Part shown: piece after piece, positions 1 to 8,769 of the stretch
Layout: each line of letters begins with the position of its first letter
Position numbering within the stretch: the stretch's first letter is position 1
Assembly (NCBI GenBank): GCA_040386155.1
Contig: JAZKFZ010000004.1
Span: 1-64,000, forward strand
Reading direction: 5' to 3'
DNA: 64,000 bases
From: M0103 sp040386155
GTDB lineage: Bacteria > Bacteroidota > Bacteroidia > Flavobacteriales_D > Crocinitomicaceae
Program-made: the position numbers and the translations under genes
Notes under the pieces: generated by a model
What the model was told of the DNA's origin: nothing
Databases searched by the model: none
Seen by the model: only the letters and a program-made list of their open reading frames with translations

Positions 1-50
1 TTTAGTACCCCGGGCCGGTCCCGATAGCTATCGGGACGAACCGTCACACT
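1..50 (-). repeat. Partial tRNA-Leu copy with palindrome in the T-loop
   Basis: Bases 1-18 repeat bases 97-114 exactly, that is, the last bases of tRNA-Leu plus its 3' flank. In the real gene the next three bases (115-117) finish the T-loop; here they are replaced by the 18-nt palindrome TCCCGATAGCTATCGGGA at 19-36. The match to the tRNA then resumes (37-43 equals 118-124) and continues with one mismatch to about base 49, covering the 5' strand of the T-stem. The copy therefore holds a T-arm extended by a 9-bp palindromic stem, and lies downstream of the intact tRNA on the minus strand. It may continue to the left of the window. Confidence 0.85.
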
Positions 51-63
51 CAAAATTTTTTAC

Positions 64-99
64 ATAAAAAAAACCTCTCCAACATTATTGGAGAGGTTT
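64..99 (-). terminator. Rho-independent terminator of tRNA-Leu
   Basis: A perfect 10-bp stem (71-80 with 90-99) and a 9-nt loop are followed on the minus strand by a run of T. It lies three bases after the tRNA 3' end. Confidence 0.85.
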
Positions 100-101
100 A
101 G

Positions 102-183
102 TACCCCGGGCCGGAATCGAACCGGCACACCCTAAAGTACAGGATTTTGAATCCAGCGCGTCTACCAGTTCCGCCACCGGGGC
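102..183 (-). tRNA. tRNA-Leu (anticodon CAA)
   Basis: Read on the minus strand, the sequence starts GCCCCGGTGG, has a D-arm, an anticodon loop TTCAAAA (anticodon CAA, reads UUG), a long variable arm typical of class II tRNAs, a T-arm GCCGG-TTCGATT-CCGGC and an acceptor 3' strand with discriminator A. CCA is not encoded. The acceptor stem closes with a G1:U72 wobble and the anticodon stem has one T:T mismatch. The gene stands alone, with a TAnnTTTG promoter upstream and a terminator directly downstream. Confidence 0.95.
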
Positions 184-225
184 ATTGGCTTATTTTCACT
201 TCCCGATTAACAGGATAAGCGGGTG

Positions 226-255
226 CAAAGGTAAAGTTTTAATTCAATTTTGCAA
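226..255 (-). promoter_or_regulatory. Promoter of tRNA-Leu (TTG-N19-TACCTTTG)
   Basis: On the minus strand, TACCTTTG (226-233) is preceded by TTG (253-255) at 19 nt, matching the Bacteroidota primary sigma factor consensus. The tRNA starts about 43 nt downstream. Confidence 0.65.
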
Positions 256-270
256 GAATGTATCCTAAAA

Positions 271-2334
271 TTATTTTACGACTTTAAGTCGACCGATTTT
301 CTCTCCTTCGATCAATTCAATCATATACCAACCATTATTCAAATCCTGTAAATTTCCCAAGACTATTGCCTTACTTGACAAATTGATGATTGGTAGTTCT
401 CTAATAACTCGACCACTCGCATCTATCATGCGCAAGTGCGTAGGATGAATATCTGTTTCCGACCAATCAACCTGCAATTGATCTTGCAATGGCACTGGAA
501 AAGCATTAATCTTACCCGTAGCAACTAAATCCTCCATCCCCGTCATACTACATCCTTGCAAAGTGCCAGGCATATTCGCATCCAACCACTCTAGCCGACG
601 ATGGTACCAATCTTTCAATCGCTGCACTTCTTGCGCATAATTCTGACTCGGTGCCTGTACTTCGCCAGTACCAGTAGCTGCTCCCATGTGTCCCCACACT
701 AGATAATGCCAGTTCTGACTCTCATTTACTAAGTTTGCCACTGAATCAATTCGATCGAAAATATAGTCTTCACTTAATATAGTTCTGCGCAAATCCTCGT
801 ATCTACATTTCAATTCATCCGCAAAAAGATCATCTTCCAACAAACGAATGTACCAACCTTCGGCATTCACATCTTGATCACAATAAGGATACATCCACCC
901 GGAACCATCTTCAGAGCCTCCGTTGATGTCCTTTTGTGACCAATCAAAATCCCAAACAGGACCCGCTTTTAATTTCTTCACCGTTCCGTCTAAGTCATTT
1001 TTATCCTTGTAAAAAAATCTACTTTTCTTGTATCCATCAACATTTCGAGTTAATTCAGAAATTAGAAAATAGTCGATGAAACTTTTAGTACCTATATAAG
1101 CTCGGTAGCCTAGATTCGGATCTGAAAAATTTGTCCCATACAGTGCATCTTCAAAATCATCGACATAATTATGGATATAACATAGTTGTTCGGGCATTAA
1201 TTCATTCATCGCAGGCTGGTAATGCACCATGTGTACATCAAGACCTGGAAAACCAATGGGAGAATAATTTAATTGCCAAGAGTTGGAATTGTCCCAATAA
1301 TCGAATTTCAGCAAATACCCTCCCGTAACTTCTGGCACAGTAATATCAACTGGCTGCAAATTGGCAACATCCACCCTGTTTTGATCACGTTTGATCTTTT
1401 CTCCAAGTAAATAAATCCCTTGGTACTCCCCATTTAACACCACATCTACTAATCGTGTACGTGTAGCATAATGACCCATCGAATCAAATAAATGGTACGG
1501 GACAATATTTCGAGCAAAGGACTTATCGTTGAAATTGGCTAATAAAACCCAATCATTCTCAGAGGGCATCCCTAGCAAGGAAGTGTCTAAATTATTTCCG
1601 TTGACATCTTGGGTTTCAAATGCATAAGGTTTTTGCGGTAAACTCAAAGAATAATTGCCACGGTACTCAATACCAATTTTTCCTTCATAATGGGTTACTG
1701 GATCTGTCAAGTAATTTCTTGTTCCTTGTGTTTGCCAGCGGATTTCCATGTCGGCCACGATTTTTATATCATCGTCAATTATTCCTCCATTGGTTTCAAT
1801 GGAAACAATCGGTAAAAGTGATGACTTAAAATCAAAATACGTTGCTGGATTATTTCCAAAAGTGAGCGAAAATGAATTCACCATACCTTCATCAGCACCA
1901 TAATTATCACTCACTCTCAAAAACCAAGTTCCATTTGGATTCTGCCCATTGTTCACCAATCCCATTTGTCCGGCAGGCTTAAATGTACCTGTAAACGGAG
2001 CATTGGCACTTGTAATACTTTGACTTGCATCTTGATTTAGGCACGTATTGGTAAAGTTATCATCACCACCTCCAATATTTGCAAATAACTGGGCGATACT
2101 GCCATCAGGCGCTATAATCCAAAAGGAGACATCCGCATCCCAGGTGTGAGTAGCATCGAAACACACAGTTTCTAAACCAAAATTATTAGTATCAATTGTA
2201 GTCTGTAAACCACTAACTGAAACGGGAATATCAATTGTTTGATTGTCGAGAATTGGTCCTGATCCGCCAATAAATGTTTGAGAAAAACTTGCCTCTGCAA
2301 GTAAAAGAAGCACAAATAATATCCTGTTTTTCAT
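271..2334 (-). CDS. CotH-like kinase-fold protein, type IX secreted
   Basis: A 687-residue exported protein. It begins with a signal peptide (about residues 1-18, cut before QTF), followed by a proprotein-convertase P-domain-like beta sandwich (about 25-160) with the typical 'DVSFWIIAPDG' and 'GTWFLRVSDN' segments. The middle (about 175-580) resembles CotH, the spore-coat kinase fold, with 'GIEYRGN', 'YLLGEKIKRDQNRVD' and the acidic 'GPVWDFDWS' motif. The last 80 residues look like a type A type IX sorting domain, ending in a short basic 'GRLKVVK'. By family it may phosphorylate surface proteins, but the substrate is unknown. It is transcribed alone, divergent from hutI. Family assignment is good; activity is inferred. 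Confidence 0.8.
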   Translation of the reverse strand: MKNRILFVLLLLAEASFSQTFIGGSGPILDNQTIDIPVSVSGLQTTIDTNNFGLETVCFDATHTWDADVSFWIIAPDGSIAQLFANIGGGDDNFTNTCLNQDASQSITSANAPFTGTFKPAGQMGLVNNGQNPNGTWFLRVSDNYGADEGMVNSFSLTFGNNPATYFDFKSSLLPIVSIETNGGIIDDDIKIVADMEIRWQTQGTRNYLTDPVTHYEGKIGIEYRGNYSLSLPQKPYAFETQDVNGNNLDTSLLGMPSENDWVLLANFNDKSFARNIVPYHLFDSMGHYATRTRLVDVVLNGEYQGIYLLGEKIKRDQNRVDVANLQPVDITVPEVTGGYLLKFDYWDNSNSWQLNYSPIGFPGLDVHMVHYQPAMNELMPEQLCYIHNYVDDFEDALYGTNFSDPNLGYRAYIGTKSFIDYFLISELTRNVDGYKKSRFFYKDKNDLDGTVKKLKAGPVWDFDWSQKDINGGSEDGSGWMYPYCDQDVNAEGWYIRLLEDDLFADELKCRYEDLRRTILSEDYIFDRIDSVANLVNESQNWHYLVWGHMGAATGTGEVQAPSQNYAQEVQRLKDWYHRRLEWLDANMPGTLQGCSMTGMEDLVATGKINAFPVPLQDQLQVDWSETDIHPTHLRMIDASGRVIRELPIINLSSKAIVLGNLQDLNNGWYMIELIEGEKIGRLKVVK

Positions 2335-2344
2335 TCTACTATCC

Positions 2345-2352
2345 TATTTTTG
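2345..2352 (+). promoter_or_regulatory. -7 element TATTTTTG upstream of hutI
   Basis: TATTTTTG fits TAnnTTTG and lies 41 nt before the hutI start codon. No convincing -33 TTG at ideal spacing was noted. Confidence 0.4.
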
Positions 2353-2393
2353 TAGATTGAAGGTAGTCAATATCTTACGTAGATGAAGAAATC

Positions 2394-3626
2394 ATGAAGA
2401 AAATATTAATAAAAAATATAAAGGCCCTAGTTCAAGTGGGAGAAAATATTCCTACAAGACTTTCTGGAAGTGAAATGAAGGAACTTCCATGCATTGAAAA
2501 CGCCTTTCTAGCATTGGAAGACAATGAAGTGGTTGCCTATGGCAAAATGGATGAATGGGAGGGAATTTCCGATTGGCGCGATTTGGAAGTGGTAGATGCC
2601 ACTGATTGTTTTGTGCTACCTGCATTTTGCGACCCCCATACTCACACTGTTTTCGCGAAAAGCAGAGAGGAGGAATTTGTGGATAGAATTAATGGATTGA
2701 CGTATCAAGAAATTGCTGAGAAAGGTGGTGGAATCCTAAATTCTGCAAAGAAATTGGCGGAACAAAGTGAAAATGAACTTTTTCAACATGCGCTAAAAAG
2801 AATTGAATTATTAAAATCGTATGGCACTGGAGCACTTGAGATCAAATCTGGGTATGGTCTGAGTGTTGAAGCGGAATTGAAAATGCTGCGCGTTATCAAA
2901 CGATTAAAAGCGGAAGCAGGTATAGAAATAAAGGCCACATTTTTAGGTGCGCATGCCTTCCCAACTGAATTTAAGGAAAATCATAGCGGCTACATCGACC
3001 TCATTAAAAATGAAATGTTACCGCAAATTGCAAAAGAAGAATTAGCCGATTTTATTGATGTTTTTTGTGAGAAAGGTTATTATTCTGTTGAAGAAATGGC
3101 AGAAATTTTGTTGGAAGGAAAAAAATATGGCTTGATTCCAAAAGTGCATGTTAATCAATTTACAGCGCTTGGCGGCATTAAAAAAGCGGTAGAACTTGGG
3201 GCACTGTCTGTTGATCACTTGGAAGAATTAACTAGCGAAGATGTTGAAGCGCTAAAAAACAGCTCTTGCATGCCAACATTCTTGCCGAGTTGCTCACATT
3301 TCTTAGGTATACCATACGGCAACGCTCGAAAATTAATTGACAACAATGTACCGTTTGCCCTTGCAAGTGATTTCAATCCTGGCTCTACTCCCAGCGGAAA
3401 TTTGGCATTTGTTTGGTCATTAGCATGCATTAAAATGAAACTAAGTCCAGAAGAAGCGTTAAATGCTCTAACCATCAATGCGGCTTATGCCATGAATTTG
3501 AGTGATACACACGGAAAAATTGCCTTGGGAAGAAAATCGCCTATTATTTTAACGAAGGCAATCCCATCCTTGGCCTACATTCCTTATGCATTCGGAGATC
3601 AGCATGTGCAAAGAATTTTTGCATAA
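2394..3626 (+). CDS. hutI: Imidazolonepropionase
   Basis: Imidazolonepropionase hydrolyses 4-imidazolone-5-propionate to N-formimino-L-glutamate, the third step of histidine breakdown, in the cytoplasm. The 410-residue length is normal for the family. Visible hallmarks are the metal-binding 'DPHTHT' (His82 and His84), 'EIKSGYGL', the third metal His in 'KVHVNQF', 'SVDHLEE' and the conserved 'ASDFNPGSTPSGN' near residue 320. It belongs to the amidohydrolase superfamily. The other hut genes are not next to it; the following gene is unrelated and has its own promoter, so it is probably a single-gene unit. Confidence 0.93.
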   Translation: MKKILIKNIKALVQVGENIPTRLSGSEMKELPCIENAFLALEDNEVVAYGKMDEWEGISDWRDLEVVDATDCFVLPAFCDPHTHTVFAKSREEEFVDRINGLTYQEIAEKGGGILNSAKKLAEQSENELFQHALKRIELLKSYGTGALEIKSGYGLSVEAELKMLRVIKRLKAEAGIEIKATFLGAHAFPTEFKENHSGYIDLIKNEMLPQIAKEELADFIDVFCEKGYYSVEEMAEILLEGKKYGLIPKVHVNQFTALGGIKKAVELGALSVDHLEELTSEDVEALKNSSCMPTFLPSCSHFLGIPYGNARKLIDNNVPFALASDFNPGSTPSGNLAFVWSLACIKMKLSPEEALNALTINAAYAMNLSDTHGKIALGRKSPIILTKAIPSLAYIPYAFGDQHVQRIFA

Positions 3627-3633
3627 TTCTTGC

Positions 3634-3661
3634 TTGGTTGTATGGGAATAGAGTAACTTTG
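3634..3661 (+). promoter_or_regulatory. Promoter TTG-N17-TAACTTTG with almost no leader
   Basis: TTG (3634-3636) and TAACTTTG (3654-3661) fit the Bacteroidota consensus. Transcription would start close to the ATG at 3668, giving a leaderless or nearly leaderless message. Confidence 0.6.
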
Positions 3662-3667
3662 TTATAT

Positions 3668-4885
3668 ATGAAATTTATCGTTTTTTTCTTTTTTGCCACA
3701 CTCCAATTTCTTTCGATTGGGCAACGAACCGATGCTCAAAATGAACTGCTATGGGAAATTTCTGGTAATGGACTGAAAGCGAAAAGTTATATCTTCGGCA
3801 GTTTACACTCCAACGATAAACGTCTTTTTCAATTTTCCGATTCTACCTATTTTGCAATGAATGCCGTGCAAGGTATTGTTTTAGAAACTGATGTGTTTTC
3901 CCTTTTTGACCGTCTCGATACCCGCAAAGAGGAAATTACCTTATTGTACGATAGCAATGGAAATCCTTACACTGGTACAGATCGTCCTTCAAAAACATTG
4001 TATGGCGACGAAGATGGTATGCCTCAATTCCTCGACGCTTATTTTCAAGAATATTGCTTTAATGCGAATAAGAAATTTTTTCCCCTGGAAAAAGTCGAAG
4101 ACCAATTGAACTTACTGAGCAATATTTACATTTCAGACGATCAAGAAATCAATTTTATCGCAAATCAGATCATTCAAGACAAACTGTTGAATCTTTATTT
4201 AAGTGGAAACATTCAAGCACTCGACAAGGCAATGAAAATCAGTTTAGCTGCCTATCCTGGCTCTTATGACAAAATCATCGTAGATCGAAATTTAAACATG
4301 AGTAAAAAACTCGATTCTTTGGTGAAAACAAATTCAGTACTTTGTGTTGTGGGGGCAGGACATCTCTCTGGAGATAGAGGACTTATTCAATTACTGCGTA
4401 ACAAAGGCTACCGATTACGAAAAGTACAAGCTACTTTTGCTGATGAAAATCCATCGTATAAAACTGAAGTGAAAGCACAGAAATCATACCTTTTCACCGA
4501 CGAAAAAACTGGTCTTTTTGCCAAATTTCCCGGAAAACCTTTGCTTGAAACTCGCGAAGATGGATCGCTAAGTTTAACTTACAGAGATTTAGGGCAAGGA
4601 AATTCTTACCTCGTGGAACTACTTCCTCTAGACAATAGTACATCTTTAGTCGATCAGGCGGAAACATACATCGCAAGTCCGGATGCTTCCCCTGCAAAAT
4701 ATGTCCTGACAGATGATGGTTTTGAATATTTTCAGGGAATTTCTGACTCCTATCCCGAAGGAATAAAATGGGTGCGCGTTAGTCGAAATGAAAACTATTT
4801 ATTGGTCATAAAAGTATATGGAGGTAATAAATTCATGAACTCCAATCGTCCTGAGTTGTTCTTCAATAAGGTGTGGATCGAATAA
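3668..4885 (+). CDS. TraB/GumN-family exported protein
   Basis: The ATG at 3668 is preferred over the in-frame TTG at 3638 because it begins directly with a hydrophobic signal segment (MKFIVFFFFATLQFLSIG) and lies just after a promoter. The 405-residue product carries the TraB/GumN hallmarks: 'YIFGSLHSND' at the start of the domain and 'VVGAGHLSGDRGL' near its end. Members are thought to be membrane-anchored or periplasmic proteins with a fold related to metalloproteases; their reaction is not settled. The C-terminal 130 residues form an extra region not typical of the shortest members. It follows hutI by 41 nt but has its own promoter. Confidence 0.75.
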   Translation: MKFIVFFFFATLQFLSIGQRTDAQNELLWEISGNGLKAKSYIFGSLHSNDKRLFQFSDSTYFAMNAVQGIVLETDVFSLFDRLDTRKEEITLLYDSNGNPYTGTDRPSKTLYGDEDGMPQFLDAYFQEYCFNANKKFFPLEKVEDQLNLLSNIYISDDQEINFIANQIIQDKLLNLYLSGNIQALDKAMKISLAAYPGSYDKIIVDRNLNMSKKLDSLVKTNSVLCVVGAGHLSGDRGLIQLLRNKGYRLRKVQATFADENPSYKTEVKAQKSYLFTDEKTGLFAKFPGKPLLETREDGSLSLTYRDLGQGNSYLVELLPLDNSTSLVDQAETYIASPDASPAKYVLTDDGFEYFQGISDSYPEGIKWVRVSRNENYLLVIKVYGGNKFMNSNRPELFFNKVWIE

Positions 4886-4921
4886 TTTTTCGCAATATTT
4901 AAAATATTTCGGCGATTTTTC

Positions 4922-4929
4922 TATATTTG
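4922..4929 (+). promoter_or_regulatory. -7 element TATATTTG before the DUF4143 gene
   Basis: TATATTTG fits TAnnTTTG and lies 16 nt before the ATG at 4946. Confidence 0.5.
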
Positions 4930-4945
4930 AGGAAAATCTTTTGCC

Positions 4946-5701
4946 ATGCAAGCACTCACGTTTTATGAGTTAACTCAACGGTATTCACTACCAGAAATCG
5001 ACGAGCAATTAGAAAAAAGAATCATATTCGGCAACTACGTTGAAGTAGTTGAAAGTGAAGAAAATCAAGACGAGGTATTAATTGATGTGCTCCAAAAAAT
5101 CATTCTTACGCAATTGGGAGATTTAGGTCGCATCAACAAAGGCGAACAATTGCTGAAAGTTCTTCAAGTAATAGCATTTAATGTTGGAGAAGTTCTTTCG
5201 TACAATGAAATTGGCACACACTGTCAGCTCGATAATGAAACGGTGGAACGTTACATCGATTTAATGGAAAAGACAGAAGTGTTGATTCAAATTCCGTCTA
5301 TGTCGAATGGCTTTCGCTATGAATTAAAAAAAAGCAATGTGTTCTATTTTCTCGACAACGGAGTTCGCAATGCGCTAATTCGTAACTTCAATTCCTCCAA
5401 TTTCAGGAATGATATGGATGCCCTTTGGCGCAATTGGTTGATTGCTGAACGAATCAAATGGAATCGTAAAAACAATATCGCATCTAGCTACTATTTTTGG
5501 AAAACACATACCCAGCAATCAATTGATTTTATAGAACAAACCGGAGAACGGATGCTTGCCTATAAATTTTCCTGGGAAAAATACACGGGAAAAAAACCGA
5601 AAGTAATTAAATTTCCGAAGCAGTTTTTGGATTCTTATCCCACGATCAGAACAAGCATTTTGAATCGTTCCACGTATTGGTCATTTATCATTAAAAAATA
5701 A
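4946..5701 (+). CDS. Stand-alone DUF4143-type protein (ATPase domain absent)
   Basis: The 251 residues align by eye with the C-terminal half of AAA_14/DUF4143 ATPases (COG1373). There is a linker 'TFYELTQRYSLPEIDEQLEKR', then a winged-helix region ('LSYNEIGTHCQLDNETVERYIDLMEKTEVL') and the typical 'FYFLDNGVRNALI', ending in a nuclease-like beta region ('WKTHTQQSIDFIEQ'). The usual N-terminal P-loop ATPase, about 150-200 residues, is missing. The upstream 60 bp hold a promoter rather than lost coding sequence, so this is a real short protein. It is followed 5 bp later by the AddB-like gene and probably co-transcribed with it, which hints at a DNA-related role. Confidence 0.7.
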   Translation: MQALTFYELTQRYSLPEIDEQLEKRIIFGNYVEVVESEENQDEVLIDVLQKIILTQLGDLGRINKGEQLLKVLQVIAFNVGEVLSYNEIGTHCQLDNETVERYIDLMEKTEVLIQIPSMSNGFRYELKKSNVFYFLDNGVRNALIRNFNSSNFRNDMDALWRNWLIAERIKWNRKNNIASSYYFWKTHTQQSIDFIEQTGERMLAYKFSWEKYTGKKPKVIKFPKQFLDSYPTIRTSILNRSTYWSFIIKK

Positions 5702-5706
5702 GTCTG

Positions 5707-8550
5707 ATGAAGTTTGTTGATCAAATTGCCCAATTGATTCTCGAGAAAAAAGTAGAACCACAGCATCTTACGGTAATTTTGCCTTCTGAACGTGCTATAA
5801 AATATATCTCTGCGGCACTTTTTAAAGCCAATGGCGGACCGTTAATTGCGCCACAATTTTACTCCATCGACAAGTGGATTCGAAAAAATACAAGCGCAAA
5901 AATCATTGATAAAACCCGCTTGTTGATCAAACTCTTTCAAATTCAAAAAGAACATCCAATCAATGCGGAGGCATTAAATTTTGAAGAATTTTTGACATGG
6001 GGACAAACGCTCCTAAGTGATTTTGATGAAATAGATCGGTATTTACTTGATTCGAAACAGGTTTTTAAAGATCTATCCTCGATTAAAGAATTAGAAAGTT
6101 GGACGGTAGACATCGAGCAACTCTCCGAAACACAAAAGCGATTTATGGAATTTTGGGATCGCTTACCTGATTATTACAGTCGCTTGAATGAGCAATTGGA
6201 CAAAGAAAAAACGTGCTACATTGGTAAAGCCTACCAACGATTGGCTGATAATATAGAGGTGCTTTTTACTAATGACAAAGAACATCACTTCATTTTTGCT
6301 GGATTTAATGCACTTTCTGCAGCGGAATTATCAATTATCACGCAACTTCATAGCTACGGAAAAGCAACTGTTTTGCTGAATGCCGACGCTTATTATTTGG
6401 ACCAGGAAATACACGAAGCAGGAATGTTTCAACGTAAATTAATGCGTTCGCTCAAAATCAAGGAAGCACCATTTATTGCCAACAATTTAAGTACTGCTGA
6501 AAAAAACTTTTCTGTTATTCAATGTGCGCAACAAACGGGACAAGTAAAAGTGGCTGCTAAAATTTTGAATGAAATTTCAGTGAAAGAAATGGATGAAACC
6601 TTGGTGCTGTTAGCTGATGAAACGCTCATTGTTCCTTTTATTAAAAATATTCCAGCAAAAGTTGGAAAAGCAAATATCTCCTTGGGCTTGCCTTTTCGCA
6701 ATTCACCCATCAAAACCTGGATTGAACTACTTTTTAGCATTCAAGAAAACAAACAGCGCTACAAAACCAATGCCTTGTATCATGCCGATCTAAAAAGTTT
6801 ATGGAATCATCCATTTATTGATTTGATTGCAACAGTTGCTGACCGAAAGAAAATTATCCAATTGGAGCAAAAAGCAGTGAGCAACAATCGTGTGTTTAGA
6901 AATCCAGATAGTATTTTGGTTAGTGATTCCATCGATGAACTCGTTCAACTAATTGCTCTTCCGTGGAACAGTGATTGGGAACTTGCCATGCAGCAAATGA
7001 TGAAAGGGCTGCAATTTATTCTGCAACGAGTGCCAAGTGCAGATGAATTTAATCAATCGATGATTGAAACTTTTCTTCATACCATCCAGGAGTTCAATAA
7101 TATCGTGAAAGAAAAGTTGCCAGAAATGTCGATTCGTAGTTTCAAAATGCTCTTTCAGCAACATTGGTTCAACAAAAGCATCGCATACCAAGGAAATCCA
7201 ATCAAAGGATTACAAATTATGGGCTTGCTAGAAACACGTTTACTTGACTTCAAAAACCTTATAATCATTGGTTTAAACGAAGGAAATTTACCGCCTTTAA
7301 ATCCGATCAACACCTTAATTCCAATGGATTTACGCAGGCACTTAAACTTGCCAACTCCAAAAGATAAACAAGGACTTTTTGCGCACCATTTTTACCGCTT
7401 GTTGCACCATTCAGAAAATATTTGGGCTACCTATTCTTCGTCGAAAGAGAAAGTGGGAAGTAACGAAGAAAGTCGCTATTTGATGCAGCTTCAGTATGAG
7501 TTAGCAAAGACAAACCCAGCATTCAAATTCAATCGTTCCGTCTATGTCTTAGAGCAGGAAGATGCAGCAGTCTATTCTTTCGATGTTGAAAAAACGCCGA
7601 TGATTCTTGAAAAAATGGATGAGAAATTGGCGAATAAAACCTCAGCCTCATTACTCAAAAAATACTTGGAATGTCCGCTCGATTTCTTCTATCGCTACAT
7701 CGCTAAACTAGGAGAAACACAAGACATTGAAGAACAAATGGAAAGCAATACAATGGGAAGCATCATCCACGATGCGATGGAAAAATTGTACACTCCGTTC
7801 TGTCGCCATGATAAACTTGGCGTGCTAAAAAATCCTTCACCACCTGCCATTACCAGCTTTGATATCGACAATTTTCTGAAACAATACGATTCAGAAATTC
7901 GCAAATCGTTCGCAGAAAACTTCGATAACGATCCCAAAGCCTTCTCTTCTGGAAAAAACCTATTGATTTTGGAAGTCGCTCTCGAAATGACGAAACGATT
8001 TCTTTTACAGGAAAAAAAATGGTTTAAAGCCCAAACCGAAGCGGTATTTATCGAGTATTTGGAATTTGAAATTTCAAGTCCTTTGGAAGTTAAACTTGGC
8101 GACCACACCAAAACGATTAATTTGAATGGGATCATCGATCGAGTTGACTCGGTAGGTGGTAAATTCCGAATTGTGGATTATAAAACGGGGGCAGTGAAAG
8201 AAGATGATCTACAACTGAATTTAGATGCGAAGAAAGAGCTACTCAAGATTTTGCGTGATCCTAAATATGGCAAACATGGCTTGCAATTATCAATTTACAT
8301 CTACCTATTTAAGCAAAAATTTGGATTCATACCTGATCAAGTAGGCATCATTTCATTTATTAATGTATCAAACGGAATGTTTCAGTTTGGAAAGAAAAAA
8401 ACAAGCTTGGATGAGTATGAAACAGCACTTCCTCACTTTGTACAGGAAATATTAGCTGAAATGTACGATACTAAAATTCCATTTTCCCATGCTAAAAAAG
8501 CAAATTATTGCCTGTATTGTGAAGAAAAAAAAACTGAAAAGAACTTCTAA
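5707..8550 (+). CDS. AddB-like PD-(D/E)XK helicase-nuclease subunit
   Basis: A 947-residue protein resembling the Bacteroidota AddB-like family that works with an AddA-type helicase in double-strand break processing. The N-terminal half is a degenerate UvrD-like region without a Walker A motif ('LTVILPSERAIKYISAALF'). The C-terminal nuclease (about 640-940) shows 'GIIDRVD', 'RIVDYKTG' (about 820) and 'QLSIYIYLF', the PD-(D/E)XK core. Cysteines that in AddB hold a 4Fe-4S cluster are seen at 656, 935 and 938; the fourth, expected about six residues later, is not present. No AddA gene is adjacent in this window. It is coupled to the DUF4143 gene upstream (5 bp gap). Confidence 0.75.
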   Translation: MKFVDQIAQLILEKKVEPQHLTVILPSERAIKYISAALFKANGGPLIAPQFYSIDKWIRKNTSAKIIDKTRLLIKLFQIQKEHPINAEALNFEEFLTWGQTLLSDFDEIDRYLLDSKQVFKDLSSIKELESWTVDIEQLSETQKRFMEFWDRLPDYYSRLNEQLDKEKTCYIGKAYQRLADNIEVLFTNDKEHHFIFAGFNALSAAELSIITQLHSYGKATVLLNADAYYLDQEIHEAGMFQRKLMRSLKIKEAPFIANNLSTAEKNFSVIQCAQQTGQVKVAAKILNEISVKEMDETLVLLADETLIVPFIKNIPAKVGKANISLGLPFRNSPIKTWIELLFSIQENKQRYKTNALYHADLKSLWNHPFIDLIATVADRKKIIQLEQKAVSNNRVFRNPDSILVSDSIDELVQLIALPWNSDWELAMQQMMKGLQFILQRVPSADEFNQSMIETFLHTIQEFNNIVKEKLPEMSIRSFKMLFQQHWFNKSIAYQGNPIKGLQIMGLLETRLLDFKNLIIIGLNEGNLPPLNPINTLIPMDLRRHLNLPTPKDKQGLFAHHFYRLLHHSENIWATYSSSKEKVGSNEESRYLMQLQYELAKTNPAFKFNRSVYVLEQEDAAVYSFDVEKTPMILEKMDEKLANKTSASLLKKYLECPLDFFYRYIAKLGETQDIEEQMESNTMGSIIHDAMEKLYTPFCRHDKLGVLKNPSPPAITSFDIDNFLKQYDSEIRKSFAENFDNDPKAFSSGKNLLILEVALEMTKRFLLQEKKWFKAQTEAVFIEYLEFEISSPLEVKLGDHTKTINLNGIIDRVDSVGGKFRIVDYKTGAVKEDDLQLNLDAKKELLKILRDPKYGKHGLQLSIYIYLFKQKFGFIPDQVGIISFINVSNGMFQFGKKKTSLDEYETALPHFVQEILAEMYDTKIPFSHAKKANYCLYCEEKKTEKNF

Positions 8551-8769
8551 GAAAAACGAATTAATCTTTAGAGGCGAAGCTCTTTTCAGTTACCTGCAAG
8601 GAAAATAAAACCAATGTTGCACAATCGTTATTGTCTCAACAGTAATAAGACGAAGATGTTTTTAAAATGGTTGGCTGTGGAGTCGAAAATTATTTTTAAG
8701 TCTTTAAAAAACGCCTCTAATTTCATGAAAAGGAATGTATTAAAATACTGAGAATAGGCTGTTTTAGAA

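Noticed and set aside
8568..8720. 9-bp inverted repeat TTAGAGGCG / CGCCTCTAA about 145 bp apart, possible MITE ends
   Set aside because: Arms are short, there is no target duplication and the inside shows nothing; could be chance.
8613..8750. 45-codon basic ORF (starts MLHNRYCLNSNKTK) between the AddB-like and SRAP genes
   Set aside because: No promoter, no start signal and no recognisable motif; not enough to call a gene.
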